Assembly (NCBI RefSeq): GCF_014646255.1 | Contig: NZ_BMNC01000008.1 | Span: forward strand, 243,147-307,146 | Source of the DNA: Lentzea pudingi | GTDB lineage: Bacteria > Actinomycetota > Actinomycetes > Mycobacteriales > Pseudonocardiaceae | Length of the DNA stretch: 64,000 nucleotides | Direction: 5' to 3' | Part shown: positions 41,875-50,875 of the stretch, piece by piece | Layout: each line of letters opens with the position of its first letter | Position numbering within the stretch: the first letter of the stretch is position 1 | The notes under the pieces: generated by a model | The model's database searches: none | What the model was told of the DNA's origin: nothing | The model's input: only the letters and a program-made list of their open reading frames with translations | Position numbers and translations under genes: made by a program

Positions 41875-43251
41875 TCACCCGCGGCCGAGCACCGTCGCCT
41901 TCCTGACGATCCCCCTGGCCATCGTGGCGAACACGATGTCGTGCAACGGTTTCTGTGCCAGCCAGTACAGCCGGCCGAACAGTCCGTCCGCGGTGAACGT
42001 GATCTTCTGCCGGTACCGGGTGCGGTCGCCTTCGCGGTCGACGCGCATGTCCAGCACCGTGTGGCCGGGCATCTTCATGTCCGCGCGCAGGACGAGCCGC
42101 CTCGCCTCGTCGTCGCGGTGGACGACCGTCCAGAAGTCGACCACGTCGCCTTCCCCGACCTCGGGTGCGCGGCCGCGGTACAGCCCGACGCCGCCGATGA
42201 GGTGGTCGATCGCTCCCCGGACCGTCCACACGAGAGGGATCGTGTGCCAGCCGTCGTCGCCTCCCAGCGAGTTCACCGCGCTCCACACGTCCTTCTGCGC
42301 GGCTTCGGTGAGCACGGTCCGTTCCTCGGTGAACACCTCGCCGTCGGACTGATCGGTCTCGGCGGCGGTCGTGGCGCGGATGGCGTTGTCGACGCTCGTC
42401 ATGCCGGCGGGAGGCGGCGGCAGCACGTCGGTGGCGGGCGGACCGGACTGCCCGAGGTCGTGGTCGAGCGACGCGAACAACGGTTCCGCGACCGTCGCCG
42501 GTACCGGCGTCACGAGCCCGGCGACCTGGGCCGCGAGCTTGTGCGACCACAGGGGTGAGGGCAGCGGCAGCCGGACCGGCAGCCCCAGCACCCGTGCGCA
42601 CCGCTGCACCAGTTCGAGGTAGCTGAGCTGCTCCGGGCCGGCGATGTCGTACACGCCGCCGACCGGTTCGGGGAGGTTCGCTGCGGCCAGCAGGAAGTGC
42701 ACGACGTCGTCGGCGGCGACTGGCTTGCTGGTGTTGTGCATCCACGACGGCACCGGCACCCAGGGCACGACGCGCGCGGACGACCGCAGCAGCTCGAAGC
42801 TCGTCGAACCGGCGCCGATGATCATCGGTGCCTGCAGGACGAGGGCGGGCACCGGGCCCGCGGTCACTACGTCGCCGACCTCGGCCCGGGAGGCGAGGTG
42901 GCCGGAGAGGCCTGCGGAACCGGGACGCGGCCCGCCGACGTAGACGATCTGCCGCACCCCGGCTTCCGCCGCGGCGGCAGTCAGCACGGCGGCGGCCTCG
43001 CGGTCGACGTCGGCGAAGTCCGGCCGGTCCAGCGAGTGCACGAGGAAGTACACGAGGTCCTTGCCCGCCAACGCTTCCCGGACCGCGTGCGGATCCGTGG
43101 CGTCACCGATGTGCACCATCACGTTGGTGGGGAACCTCGTCGACTGGGCGCTGTCGCGAACCAGCGCGGCCACCTCGTGGTCGTGCGCGAGGAGTTCCGG
43201 CACGAGCCGGGAGCCGAGGTGTCCGGTCGCGCCCATGACGAGGCACCTCAT
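41875..43251 (-). CDS. SDR-family NAD(P)-binding protein with DUF2867 domain
   Basis: This is a 458-residue protein. Residues 1-290 are an NmrA/atypical SDR domain starting MRCLVMGATGHLGSRLVPEL. Residues about 310-458 are a DUF2867 (START-like) domain with a KDVWSAVNSLGGDDGW start and a YWLAQKPLHDIVF end. Fusions of this kind are frequent next to photolyase genes in actinomycetes, where light-responsive regulators control them. ATG 43251 overlaps the stop of the upstream gene (ATGA). The reaction is unknown. Confidence 0.85.
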   Translation of the reverse strand: MRCLVMGATGHLGSRLVPELLAHDHEVAALVRDSAQSTRFPTNVMVHIGDATDPHAVREALAGKDLVYFLVHSLDRPDFADVDREAAAVLTAAAAEAGVRQIVYVGGPRPGSAGLSGHLASRAEVGDVVTAGPVPALVLQAPMIIGAGSTSFELLRSSARVVPWVPVPSWMHNTSKPVAADDVVHFLLAAANLPEPVGGVYDIAGPEQLSYLELVQRCARVLGLPVRLPLPSPLWSHKLAAQVAGLVTPVPATVAEPLFASLDHDLGQSGPPATDVLPPPPAGMTSVDNAIRATTAAETDQSDGEVFTEERTVLTEAAQKDVWSAVNSLGGDDGWHTIPLVWTVRGAIDHLIGGVGLYRGRAPEVGEGDVVDFWTVVHRDDEARRLVLRADMKMPGHTVLDMRVDREGDRTRYRQKITFTADGLFGRLYWLAQKPLHDIVFATMARGIVRKATVLGRG

Positions 43252-43820
43252 CGGATGCCGGTCCGGTTCTGCAACGCCCCGACCTTCGTCCCGTACAGGA
43301 AGAAGATCGCCATGAACACCTCGATGCGCTGCTGCGACGTGAGTTCGTCGAGGTCCACGGCGATCTCCGTGTCCCGCACGTCGGAAAGCCGCGCGAGCCG
43401 TTGGTTGAACAGCGCCCGTGCGGTGTCCTGGCTGCGTTCGTCGACGTCCGCGTGGAACAGCCGGCGCAGGTCGCAGTCCGGCGGAAGCGGGTGGCGGACG
43501 AGTTCCGCGGGGTAGCGGGCGTTCATCACGCGGGCAGCGGTGTTCAGGGTGTGGGCGACGAGTTCCGCTCCTCTGTCGAAGTGGTCGACCACCGCGACGA
43601 GTTCTTCGAGGGTGGCGACGTCTTCCTCGATGCTGACCGGTGTGCTGGTGTCGAGGTCGAGTCGTTCCATCGCCATCGCGATGTTCTCGAGGACCTGGCC
43701 GGGATCGACGACGAACTGGTCGCCGACGTGCAGGCTCGCGCGGTGGTGGTGCGGGTCGAGTAACTCCTGTGCCTCGCGGTCGAGGTACTGAGGTTCGCCG
43801 TGGTCGATCGTCACCCGCAT
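43248..43820 (-). CDS. Conserved hypothetical protein coupled to the SDR-DUF2867 gene
   Basis: This is a 190-residue protein starting MRVTIDHGEPQYLDREAQEL. The sequence is acidic and mostly helical, with no signal peptide, membrane segment or recognisable catalytic motif. It overlaps the SDR-DUF2867 gene by four bases, so the two are translated together, and it is divergent from the photolyase gene with 90 bases between. I could not assign it to a family. Confidence 0.7.
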   Translation of the reverse strand: MRVTIDHGEPQYLDREAQELLDPHHHRASLHVGDQFVVDPGQVLENIAMAMERLDLDTSTPVSIEEDVATLEELVAVVDHFDRGAELVAHTLNTAARVMNARYPAELVRHPLPPDCDLRRLFHADVDERSQDTARALFNQRLARLSDVRDTEIAVDLDELTSQQRIEVFMAIFFLYGTKVGALQNRTGIR

Positions 43821-43910
43821 CACTTGCCCGTTTCCGGGGCACCGCAACCGCCGTTCCACGAACAGGTGACCGCGCGGTTGCGGAACCGGTCCGCCGGGTA
43901 CCGCTGTCCG

Positions 43911-45251
43911 ATGAGGACGTCGATCGCCCTGTTGACCCGTGACCTGCGGGTTCACGACAACCCGGTGCTGCACGCCGCGTCCGCCGCAGACCGGTGCGTC
44001 CCGCTGTTCGTGGTGGACGACGCGATCGTGTCGTCGTCGTTCTTCAACGCCAACCGCGCCTCGTTCCTCACCGACTCCCTGACCGATCTGGACGCGTCGC
44101 TGCGGGAACGCGGGAGCAGGCTGGTGGTGCGCCGGGGAAAGCCCGTCGACGAAGTCGCCCGGATCGTCCGGGATCTCGACGTCACCGAGGTCCACGTCGC
44201 CGCCGACGTCAGCAACCACGCCCGCCGCAGGGAGGAGGCCCTGCGCGAGCTCGGCGTGGACCTGCACGTGCACGACGCGTCGATCAACGCCGTCCCGCCC
44301 CTGTCGCTCACCCCGTCCGGCGGCGGTGACCACTTCGCGATCTTCACGCCGTACTTCCGCAAGTGGGAGACCGTGCACCGGCGCGGTGTCCTGCGCGCAC
44401 CGGGCCGGTTGAGCACACCCGAGATCAGCGGCGACCTGCCGGAGCTGCACGCCGGCACACCGTCACCGGACCTGGCCGCAGGCGGCGAGACCACGGGCCG
44501 CGAGCTGATGACGAGCTGGGCGCGCACCGGCGTCCACGACTACGCGGACCTGCACGACGCACTGGCCGACGACGCGACCTCCCACCTGTCCCCGCACCTG
44601 CACTTCGGCACGGTGTCGGTGACCGAGCTGCTGGACCGCGTCGGCACCGCGTCCGAAGGTGCCCGCGCCTACACCCGCCAGCTGGCGTGGCGGGACTTCC
44701 ACCACCAGGTGCTGGCCGCCCGTCCCTCGTCCGCGACCAGGGACTACCGCACCCGCGACGACCGGTGGCGCCGTTCGGAGAGCGACTTCGCGGCGTGGCG
44801 GGACGGCCGCACCGGCTATCCGATGGTCGACGCGGCGATGCGGCAGCTCAGCCGGGAGGGCTGGATGCACAACCGGGCCCGCCTGGTCACGGCGAGCTTC
44901 CTGTGCAAGACCCTGTACCTCGACTGGCGGCGCGGCGCCCAGCACTTCGTCGACCTGCTGGTGGACTGCGACCTCGCGAACAACCAGATGAACTGGCAGT
45001 GGGTCGCGGGTACGGGCACCGACACCCGGCCGAACCGCGTGCACAACCCGCTGGCGCAGGCGAAGCGCTACGACGCCGACGGCGCCTACGTGAAGCGCTA
45101 CCTGCCCGAACTGGCCGAGGTGGACCCTGCGCACGTGCACGAACCGTGGACGCTGCCCGAAGAGGAGTTCAAGGCGCTCGGCTACCCGGCGCCCGTCGTG
45201 GACCTGCGCGAGGCGGCCGACAGGTTCGCGGCCGCCCGCCGCAAGCGGTGA
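43911..45251 (+). CDS. phr: Deoxyribodipyrimidine photolyase
   Basis: This 446-residue class I photolyase starts ATG 43911 (MRTSIALLTRDLRVHDNP). The FAD-binding domain has TSHLSPHLHFGTVSV, WRDFHHQVL, the substrate-pocket RTGYPMVDAAMRQL, MHNRARLVTASFL, and NNQMNWQWVAGTGTD with the Asn/Trp residues of the electron-transfer chain. It repairs cyclobutane pyrimidine dimers with light. No Shine-Dalgarno is seen and GGGTAC lies 15 bases before the start. It is divergent from the SDR-DUF2867 pair, suggesting one light- or stress-responsive control region. Confidence 0.94.
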   Translation: MRTSIALLTRDLRVHDNPVLHAASAADRCVPLFVVDDAIVSSSFFNANRASFLTDSLTDLDASLRERGSRLVVRRGKPVDEVARIVRDLDVTEVHVAADVSNHARRREEALRELGVDLHVHDASINAVPPLSLTPSGGGDHFAIFTPYFRKWETVHRRGVLRAPGRLSTPEISGDLPELHAGTPSPDLAAGGETTGRELMTSWARTGVHDYADLHDALADDATSHLSPHLHFGTVSVTELLDRVGTASEGARAYTRQLAWRDFHHQVLAARPSSATRDYRTRDDRWRRSESDFAAWRDGRTGYPMVDAAMRQLSREGWMHNRARLVTASFLCKTLYLDWRRGAQHFVDLLVDCDLANNQMNWQWVAGTGTDTRPNRVHNPLAQAKRYDADGAYVKRYLPELAEVDPAHVHEPWTLPEEEFKALGYPAPVVDLREAADRFAAARRKR

Positions 45252-45252
45252 G

Positions 45253-46158
45253 CTAGCTCCACTGCGCGCGGTGGTACAGCGGTGCCGTGATCTTCCACGA
45301 GAACTGCGGCCCGCCCAGGTGGCGTGTGCACTGGCCGATCGGGCACTCCTGGCCGTTCGCGTCCTGGAAGAAGCTCTGGGTGTTCACGCCCACCACCGCT
45401 TTCCCGCTGATCCTGGGCCCGCCGCTGGACCCGCCGCCCATGTCGCACGGCACGCCCCACAGGTTCTCCCCTGGGCTCCCGGCGTTGAGGGCGGGGTCGC
45501 CCCAGCACTGCGCGAGCCGCTGACCGGTGAACTCCGGCCTGCCCTGGTGACCGGGCTGTCCGGCCGCACGCGGGTAGCCGTACTCCCGCGCGAACCGGTC
45601 CGCCGGCCGGTCGAACGCGATGGTCTCGCTCACCGGGGACGGCTTGTCCAGCACCAGGAACGCCTGGTCGTATTCGGACTGCTGGTCGTCGGTGATCCAC
45701 GCCTGGTTCACGATCGCCCTGCGCACCACGAACTCGCCGAACGGCCGGCCGCCGTCGCGGAACCCCGGCACGAACAGCATCTTGGTGTGCCACCTGGGGT
45801 CGAAGCCCGCCAGGTTCGCCGTGTGGACGCAATGCCCGCCGGTCACCGCCGTGCGCTTGTTAGCGCTCACCACAACGGTTGCCGTGCAGCTCGAGTCGTC
45901 GCCGTCGCGGTCGACGAAGAACAGGCGGCCGATGGTGCGGCTGGTCGGGGCGGGGGCGCCGGTCGGGTCGTCGACGGCGGGCGTTCCGGGTGGCGCGGAC
46001 GGTCCGGCCGGCATCGCCGCGATCCGTTCGGGAGTCCAGTAGGACGTGACCCCGGCCGTGTCTAGATCGTGCACGACCACGTCCGGACCGTCGGGAGAAG
46101 CCGCCGCCACGCCCGGCACGCCGAGGAGCAGCAACGCGACCACGCTCAGTATTCGCAT
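45253..46158 (-). CDS. Secreted trypsin-like serine protease
   Basis: This 301-residue protein starts at ATG 46158 (MRILSVVALLLLGVPGVAAAS), a Sec signal. The S1 triad is visible: His in TGGHCVHT, Asp in EYDQAFLVL and Ser in GGGSSGGPR. Cysteines CTATVV and GGHCV form the usual disulfide. A Pro-rich 60-residue stretch before the catalytic domain (GAPAPTSRTIG) may be a propeptide. The gene is divergent from the two-component efflux operon and shares its 91-base promoter region with a likely OmpR-type binding site, so it may be part of that regulon. Confidence 0.87.
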   Translation of the reverse strand: MRILSVVALLLLGVPGVAAASPDGPDVVVHDLDTAGVTSYWTPERIAAMPAGPSAPPGTPAVDDPTGAPAPTSRTIGRLFFVDRDGDDSSCTATVVVSANKRTAVTGGHCVHTANLAGFDPRWHTKMLFVPGFRDGGRPFGEFVVRRAIVNQAWITDDQQSEYDQAFLVLDKPSPVSETIAFDRPADRFAREYGYPRAAGQPGHQGRPEFTGQRLAQCWGDPALNAGSPGENLWGVPCDMGGGSSGGPRISGKAVVGVNTQSFFQDANGQECPIGQCTRHLGGPQFSWKITAPLYHRAQWS

Positions 46159-46180
46159 GGGGCCGACCGTGGCAGCCAGT

Positions 46181-46199
46181 TGTGAGGATCCTGTGCGGA
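46181..46199. promoter_or_regulatory. Likely OmpR-type direct-repeat operator
   Basis: TGTGAGGATCC is followed directly by TGTGCGGA, giving half-sites TGTGAGGA/TGTGCGGA with 11-base spacing, about one helix turn. It lies between the protease and the response regulator gene. The same arrangement is found reversed at 48607-48623 in front of the lipoprotein gene. The encoded response regulator is the obvious candidate to bind both. Confidence 0.55.
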
Positions 46200-46249
46200 A
46201 GGAGTCCTCATCCCGTGCGGCGGCGGCACGAGTGACTATGTTGCGACGC

Positions 46250-46936
46250 ATGGGCATGTGCGTGCTGGTGGCCGAGGACAACGTGATGCAGGCCGACATG
46301 CTCGGGCGGTACCTGCGCCAGGAGGGTTACCGGGTGCGGATCGTCCACGATGGAGCCGCCGCGCTCGACGAGGTCCGCCGCGACCCGCCCGATCTGCTCG
46401 TCCTCGACGTGATGATGCCGAAGCTCGACGGCCTGGAGGTCGTGCGGACGTTGCGCAACGAGTCGGACGTCCCAGTGCTCATGCTCACCGCGAAGTCCAC
46501 AGAGGACGATCTGCTGCACGGGCTCGACCTCGGCGCCGACGACTACGTCACGAAGCCGTACAGCCCGCGCGAACTGGTCGCGCGCGTGCGCACGTTGCTG
46601 CGGCGGGTCCAGCGCCCGGCCGCGAACGGCATCACGCTCGGTGAACTGAGGGTCGACGCCGACCGGCACGAGGTGGAGGTGCGGGGTGGCGCGGTCGAGT
46701 GCACCGCGTCGGAGTTCCGGATCCTGCACACGATGGCGGTGAGTCCCGGCCGTGTGTTCAGCCGCGCCCAGCTGCTCGGCGCCGTGCACGGGCTCGACGG
46801 GTACATCACCGCCCGCACGATCGACGCGCACGTCATGAACCTGCGCAAGAAGATCGAGGTCCACCCGCGCAAGCCCGCGTACCTGCTGACCGTGCACGGC
46901 GTCGGCTACAAGCTGGTGGACGGTTCCGGTGCATAG
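46250..46936 (+). CDS. OmpR/PhoB-family response regulator
   Basis: This 228-residue protein has a receiver domain with acidic pair AEDN, phospho-acceptor Asp in LLVLDVMMPK and LTAKSTEDD, followed by a winged-helix DNA-binding domain (CTASEFRILHTMAVSPG, DAHVMNLRKKI, VHGVGYKLV). ATG 46250 or 46256 can be the start. It overlaps the sensor kinase gene by 8 bases and heads a six-gene operon ending in a MacB-type exporter. It likely controls the operon itself and the divergent protease. Confidence 0.93.
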   Translation: MGMCVLVAEDNVMQADMLGRYLRQEGYRVRIVHDGAAALDEVRRDPPDLLVLDVMMPKLDGLEVVRTLRNESDVPVLMLTAKSTEDDLLHGLDLGADDYVTKPYSPRELVARVRTLLRRVQRPAANGITLGELRVDADRHEVEVRGGAVECTASEFRILHTMAVSPGRVFSRAQLLGAVHGLDGYITARTIDAHVMNLRKKIEVHPRKPAYLLTVHGVGYKLVDGSGA

Positions 46937-48605
46937 CGTGCTGGCGCGGCTGCTGGCCGCGTCCGTGCTCGTCGCCCTCTGCTCGATCACCGCGACCGCG
47001 TGGCTCGCCGCCCAGAGCACGTCTACCTCGATCAGGCAGGAGCTCGGCAACGCGCTGGCGGGGGACGCCGCGACCTACCAGAAGCTGATCACGTTCGCCG
47101 TCGGGCACCGCGACTGGAACGGCGTCGCGCTGCCGCAGGGCCGGAGCCGGCTGATCCTCACCACGTCCGACCGCAAGGTCATCGCGGACACCGGCTCCGG
47201 CCTCGACCCGGCCCAGCTGCCCGCCCTGCCGTCCGCGGTGGTCGACCCGCTGGAGCTGGACCTCGCCCTGGCCCCGGACTCCCCCGCCGACCGGATCGAC
47301 GCGCGGATCGCGGGCCCGTTCCAGCTCACCGCCCGCGAGAAGGCGAGCCTGGCCGAGGACGCACAGGTGTTCCAGACGCGGTGCCACAGCGCCCCGGAGC
47401 AGCTGAGCACGGAGACCACGGCCTGGGGGCGTCCGATCGTGAACGTGGACAGGACGACCGCCGCACCCACCACGTCCTCGTGCGAGGAGATCGAGACCCG
47501 GCTGAGCACGCTCACACTCGGCGAGTCCGCCGCGTTCAACGACCTCGGCGTGCGCATCGACGACTGCCTGCGCCAGCGCGGCCTGCCCGCCGAGCAGCTC
47601 AGGATGAACGCGAACTGGCAGCCCGTCGCGGCCAACGCCGAGTGCCTCGCGCACGCGCGCCGGACCCAGCTGCGGCCTTTTGTGGCACCGCCCGCGCTGC
47701 TGTTCGTCACCGACCCGGCGGGCAGGACCACCCAGGCGACCGTGGTGAACTTCGACGTCGGCCGGGTCGTGCTGGTGGCCGCGATCGTGCTGGTCCTGAC
47801 CGTGGGCGTCAGCGTGCTGGTCGCGTTGCGGATGACCAGGCCGTTGCGCACGCTCACCGCCGCCGCCGAACGGTTGCGGCACGGCGACGACGCGCAGGTC
47901 GACATCCGGTCGCGCAGCGAGATCGGCCAGCTCGCGCGGGCGTTCAACGACATGGCGGCGCACCGCGCTCGCACCGACGCCCAGCGCAAGGCCATGACCA
48001 GCGACATCTCGCACGAGCTGCGCAACCCGCTCGGCACGATCCGCAGCTGGCTCGAGGGCGCGCGGGACGGCCTGGTCGAGCTGGACCGCACGACGCTCAC
48101 GTCGTTGCTCGACGAGGCGCTGGTGCTGCAACACCTCATCGACGACCTGCAGGACCTCGCGCAGGCCGACGCCGGCGAACTGCGGCTGCACCCCGAGCCC
48201 GTCGACCTGCGGGAGCTGTTCGACCAGCTCGTGGCCGCCCATCCCGGGCTGGTCGCCGAAGGGGGTGGGGTGGTGACCGCGGACCCCGTGCGGCTGCGGC
48301 AGATCCTCACGAACCTCGTCACGAACGCCTTCCGCTACACACCCGCGGACGGCACGGTCCGGCTGTCCGCCGAGGACGGCCGGATCGTCGTGAGCGACAC
48401 GGGTTCCGGCATCTCCGCCGAGGACCTGCCACACGTGTTCGACAGGTTCTGGCGCGCGGACCGCTCGCGCACCCGCGACACCGGCGGCAGCGGGCTCGGG
48501 CTGGCGATCGTGCACGCACTTGTGAGCGCTCACGGCGGCACGATCACAGTGGAGAGCGAACCTGGGCGCGGGACGACGTTCACGATCACGCTCCCGGCAC
48601 GCTGA
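46929..48605 (+). CDS. Sensor histidine kinase with Cys-containing extracytoplasmic domain
   Basis: This is a 558-residue kinase with a first membrane helix at residues 5-27, an extracytoplasmic domain of about 245 residues and a second helix near residue 275 (VVLVAAIVLVLTVGV). A HAMP domain, a HisKA box with SHELRNPLGTIRSWLEG and a HATPase domain (NLVTNAFRYTPADG, DTGSGIS, GGSGLGLAIV) follow. The sensor domain has four cysteines and the motif DDCLRQRGLP, which resembles the CL-x2-RG motif in the lipoprotein encoded next (QCLNSRGMKV). Both may read the same ligand. The start is GTG, overlapping the regulator gene. Confidence 0.92.
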   Translation: MHSVLARLLAASVLVALCSITATAWLAAQSTSTSIRQELGNALAGDAATYQKLITFAVGHRDWNGVALPQGRSRLILTTSDRKVIADTGSGLDPAQLPALPSAVVDPLELDLALAPDSPADRIDARIAGPFQLTAREKASLAEDAQVFQTRCHSAPEQLSTETTAWGRPIVNVDRTTAAPTTSSCEEIETRLSTLTLGESAAFNDLGVRIDDCLRQRGLPAEQLRMNANWQPVAANAECLAHARRTQLRPFVAPPALLFVTDPAGRTTQATVVNFDVGRVVLVAAIVLVLTVGVSVLVALRMTRPLRTLTAAAERLRHGDDAQVDIRSRSEIGQLARAFNDMAAHRARTDAQRKAMTSDISHELRNPLGTIRSWLEGARDGLVELDRTTLTSLLDEALVLQHLIDDLQDLAQADAGELRLHPEPVDLRELFDQLVAAHPGLVAEGGGVVTADPVRLRQILTNLVTNAFRYTPADGTVRLSAEDGRIVVSDTGSGISAEDLPHVFDRFWRADRSRTRDTGGSGLGLAIVHALVSAHGGTITVESEPGRGTTFTITLPAR

Positions 48606-48606
48606 G

Positions 48607-48623
48607 CGCACATCTTCCTCACA
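48607..48623. promoter_or_regulatory. Second OmpR-type direct-repeat site
   Basis: On the minus strand TGTGAGGAAGA is followed by TGTGCG, i.e. the same half-sites and 11-base spacing as at 46181-46199 but in the opposite orientation. It begins one base after the sensor kinase stop and 23 bases before the lipoprotein gene. It suggests a separate regulated promoter for the exporter genes. Confidence 0.5.
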
Positions 48624-48645
48624 ACCGCCGGGCAGCATCGCCGCC

Positions 48646-49185
48646 ATGAACCCCAAGCTGTTGATCGGTGCCGCCGTGCTGCTGCTTTCCGCGTGCAGCC
48701 AGGCCGCGGCCCCTCCCTCGAACGTCGCGTCCCTGCAGCCGTCCGGGGTCGTCGTTCCGTCCTCCAACGCCGCTGCGCCGCCGTCCGACGGTGAGCAGCC
48801 TCGTTTGCGCATGGACATGACGGAGGAGGAGAAGAAGCGGTTCTACGACGCGCACACCGCGTGCCTCGCCGAGAACGACCCGAACGCGACGGGCACCGGC
48901 CCCGGTCCCGCAGGTGCCCTCCGGCCCGCGCAGTACAGCGACGAGGCGTGGAAGGCGTGCGCCAAGAAGTGGCCGCTGCCGCCGTGGGAGATGGACTCCG
49001 ACAACCCGACGTTCAAGGACAACTGGCACAAGAACGTCCAGTGCCTCAACAGCCGCGGCATGAAGGTCATCGAGACCGAGCCCGGCAGCTGGACCTACGA
49101 CGGCGAGCAGACCCTGCCGGAGGAAGAACGCCGCAAGATCGAGAAGGACTGCGAGCAGGAAGTGTTCGGCGGAGGACGTAAGTGA
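48646..49185 (+). CDS. Lipoprotein of an exporter operon
   Basis: This 179-residue lipoprotein has lipobox LLSAC (Cys17), an Ala/Pro/Ser tether to residue 50 and a C-terminal domain with cysteines in THTACLAEN, WKACAKKW and QCLNSRGMKV plus DCEQEV. Lipoproteins with a CL/CM-x2-(R/H/N)G motif are frequent in actinobacterial operons with MacB-like ABC exporters and periplasmic adaptors. The role is unknown; it may deliver a ligand to the exporter or the sensor. Its stop overlaps the start of the adaptor gene by four bases. Confidence 0.82.
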   Translation: MNPKLLIGAAVLLLSACSQAAAPPSNVASLQPSGVVVPSSNAAAPPSDGEQPRLRMDMTEEEKKRFYDAHTACLAENDPNATGTGPGPAGALRPAQYSDEAWKACAKKWPLPPWEMDSDNPTFKDNWHKNVQCLNSRGMKVIETEPGSWTYDGEQTLPEEERRKIEKDCEQEVFGGGRK

Positions 49186-50204
49186 AGAGGTGGATCATCG
49201 GCGGGGTCGTCGTGGTGGTCCTGGTCGCGGGCGTCGTGGCGCTCACGTGGACGCGCCGTGCTCCCGCGCAGACCGCACCGACCCCGGCACCGAAGACCGT
49301 CGCCGTGGTGAAGACCGACCTCTCCGACGTGCGGGAGTTCAAGGCCACGCTCGGTTTCGGCGCCTCGCAGGAGGTGACCGGACGGCGGCCCGGCACGCTC
49401 ACGTGGCTCCCGGCACCTGGTAGGTCCGTCGACCGCGGCGCCGCGCTGTACAAAGTGGACAATCGGCCGGTCTGGTTGTTCTTCGGCGAGACACCGTTGT
49501 GGCGCAAGCTCGACAAGGCCGGTCTCAAAGGTCCGGACGTGAAGATCGTGAAGGACAACCTGGGCGCCCTCGGGTACAGGCTGGGTGGCGCCCCGGACGA
49601 GCTCACGCAGGCCACCGTCGACGCGGTCAAGCGGTGGCAGAAGGCGGAGAAGGCCGAGGAGAGCGGTGTGCTCGACCCCGGTGACGTCGTCGTGCTGCCC
49701 GGGAAGGTCCGCGTCGAGGCGGTCACCGCGAAGCTGTCGGCGTCCGGCGAGGGTCCGCTGATGAGCGTGACCGCGACGGGCAAGGCCGTCGACGCCTCGA
49801 TCGACGCGCGGCAGGCCTCGGTGTTCACCAAGGGCCTGAAGGTCACCGTGGTGCTGCCCAACGGCACCGAGACCACCGGAACCGTGCGATCCGTGAGCAC
49901 CGAGGCGAAGTCCGAGAAGAACGGCAACGGCGAGGACGTCCCGGTGATCGCCGTGGACGTCGGCCTCGACACCGAGGCCGGCGAGTTCGACTCGGGCCCG
50001 GTGCGCCTCCGGTTGACCAGCACCGCGCGGAAGGGCGTCCTGACCGTGCCGGTGACCGCGCTGCTGGCGTTGCGGGAGGGCGGTTACGCGGTGCAGACGG
50101 CACAAGGACTCGTGGCGGTGAAGACAGGCCTGTTCGCGGGCGGGCTCGTCGAGATCAGCGGCGGTGGCGTCAGCGAGGGCATGCAGGTGGTGACGACGTC
50201 GTGA
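49182..50204 (+). CDS. Periplasmic adaptor-like protein with peptidoglycan-binding domain
   Basis: This 340-residue protein starts at GTG 49182 with an N-terminal anchor (WIIGGVVVVVLVAGVV). Residues about 65-165 contain a PG_binding_1 region (LKGPDVKIVKDNLGALGYRLGG, then ATVDAVKRWQKAEK). The C-terminal half is a HlyD/RND-adaptor-like beta-barrel domain ending in VPVTALLALREGGYAV. It likely connects the MacB-type ABC transporter to the cell wall. It overlaps the ATPase gene start (GTGA). Confidence 0.87.
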   Translation: MKRWIIGGVVVVVLVAGVVALTWTRRAPAQTAPTPAPKTVAVVKTDLSDVREFKATLGFGASQEVTGRRPGTLTWLPAPGRSVDRGAALYKVDNRPVWLFFGETPLWRKLDKAGLKGPDVKIVKDNLGALGYRLGGAPDELTQATVDAVKRWQKAEKAEESGVLDPGDVVVLPGKVRVEAVTAKLSASGEGPLMSVTATGKAVDASIDARQASVFTKGLKVTVVLPNGTETTGTVRSVSTEAKSEKNGNGEDVPVIAVDVGLDTEAGEFDSGPVRLRLTSTARKGVLTVPVTALLALREGGYAVQTAQGLVAVKTGLFAGGLVEISGGGVSEGMQVVTTS

Positions 50205-50875
50205 CCCCGGTTCTGCAGATTCTCGACGCTGTCAAGGAATACGCGGGTGGCGTGCGCGCGCTGGACGGAGTTTCCCTTACGTTGCAAGCAGGTGAGGCCG
50301 TCGCGATCGTCGGCCCGTCGGGTTCGGGCAAGTCGACGCTGCTCAACCTCCTCGGCACCCTGGACCGCCCGTCGAGCGGCACGGTGATGCTGGACGGGCA
50401 CGACATCTCCACGCTGTCCGACCGGCGGCTGTCCGCGTTGAGAGGGCGGCGGATCGGCTTCGTGTTCCAGCAGTTCCACCTCGCGGACGGCCTCACCGCC
50501 ATCGACAACGTCGCGACGGGCCTGCTCTACGCCGGCACCCCGCGCAAGTGGCGGACCGCGATGGCGACCGAGGCGCTGACCCGCGTCGGCCTGGGGCACC
50601 GCCTCCGGCACCGGCCGCACGAACTGTCCGGTGGTGAACGCCAACGCGTCGCCATCGCCCGTGCCGTGGTGAACCGCCCCGCCCTCGTGCTCGCCGACGA
50701 ACCGACCGGGGCGTTGGACACGGCCACCGGGCGCGCGGTGCTGGACCTGCTGCTCGACCTGAACCGCGAGGGGACGACGCTCGCGGTGATCACGCACGAC
50801 CGGGAGGTGGCGGCCAGGTTGCCGCGGCAGGTGGAGATCCGGGACGGCCGCATCCGCGCGGAGGTGCCGGCGTGA
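50201..50875 (+). CDS. ABC transporter ATP-binding protein, MacB/LolD type
   Basis: This is a 224-residue ATPase with Walker A GPSGSGKST, Q-loop VFQQFHL, signature LSGGERQRVAIARA, Walker B LVLADEPTGALD and H-loop VITHDREV. It belongs to the lipoprotein-release/MacB class that powers mechanotransmission rather than classical transport. It works with the FtsX-like permease encoded next, with which it overlaps by four bases. Confidence 0.95.
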   Translation: MTPVLQILDAVKEYAGGVRALDGVSLTLQAGEAVAIVGPSGSGKSTLLNLLGTLDRPSSGTVMLDGHDISTLSDRRLSALRGRRIGFVFQQFHLADGLTAIDNVATGLLYAGTPRKWRTAMATEALTRVGLGHRLRHRPHELSGGERQRVAIARAVVNRPALVLADEPTGALDTATGRAVLDLLLDLNREGTTLAVITHDREVAARLPRQVEIRDGRIRAEVPA

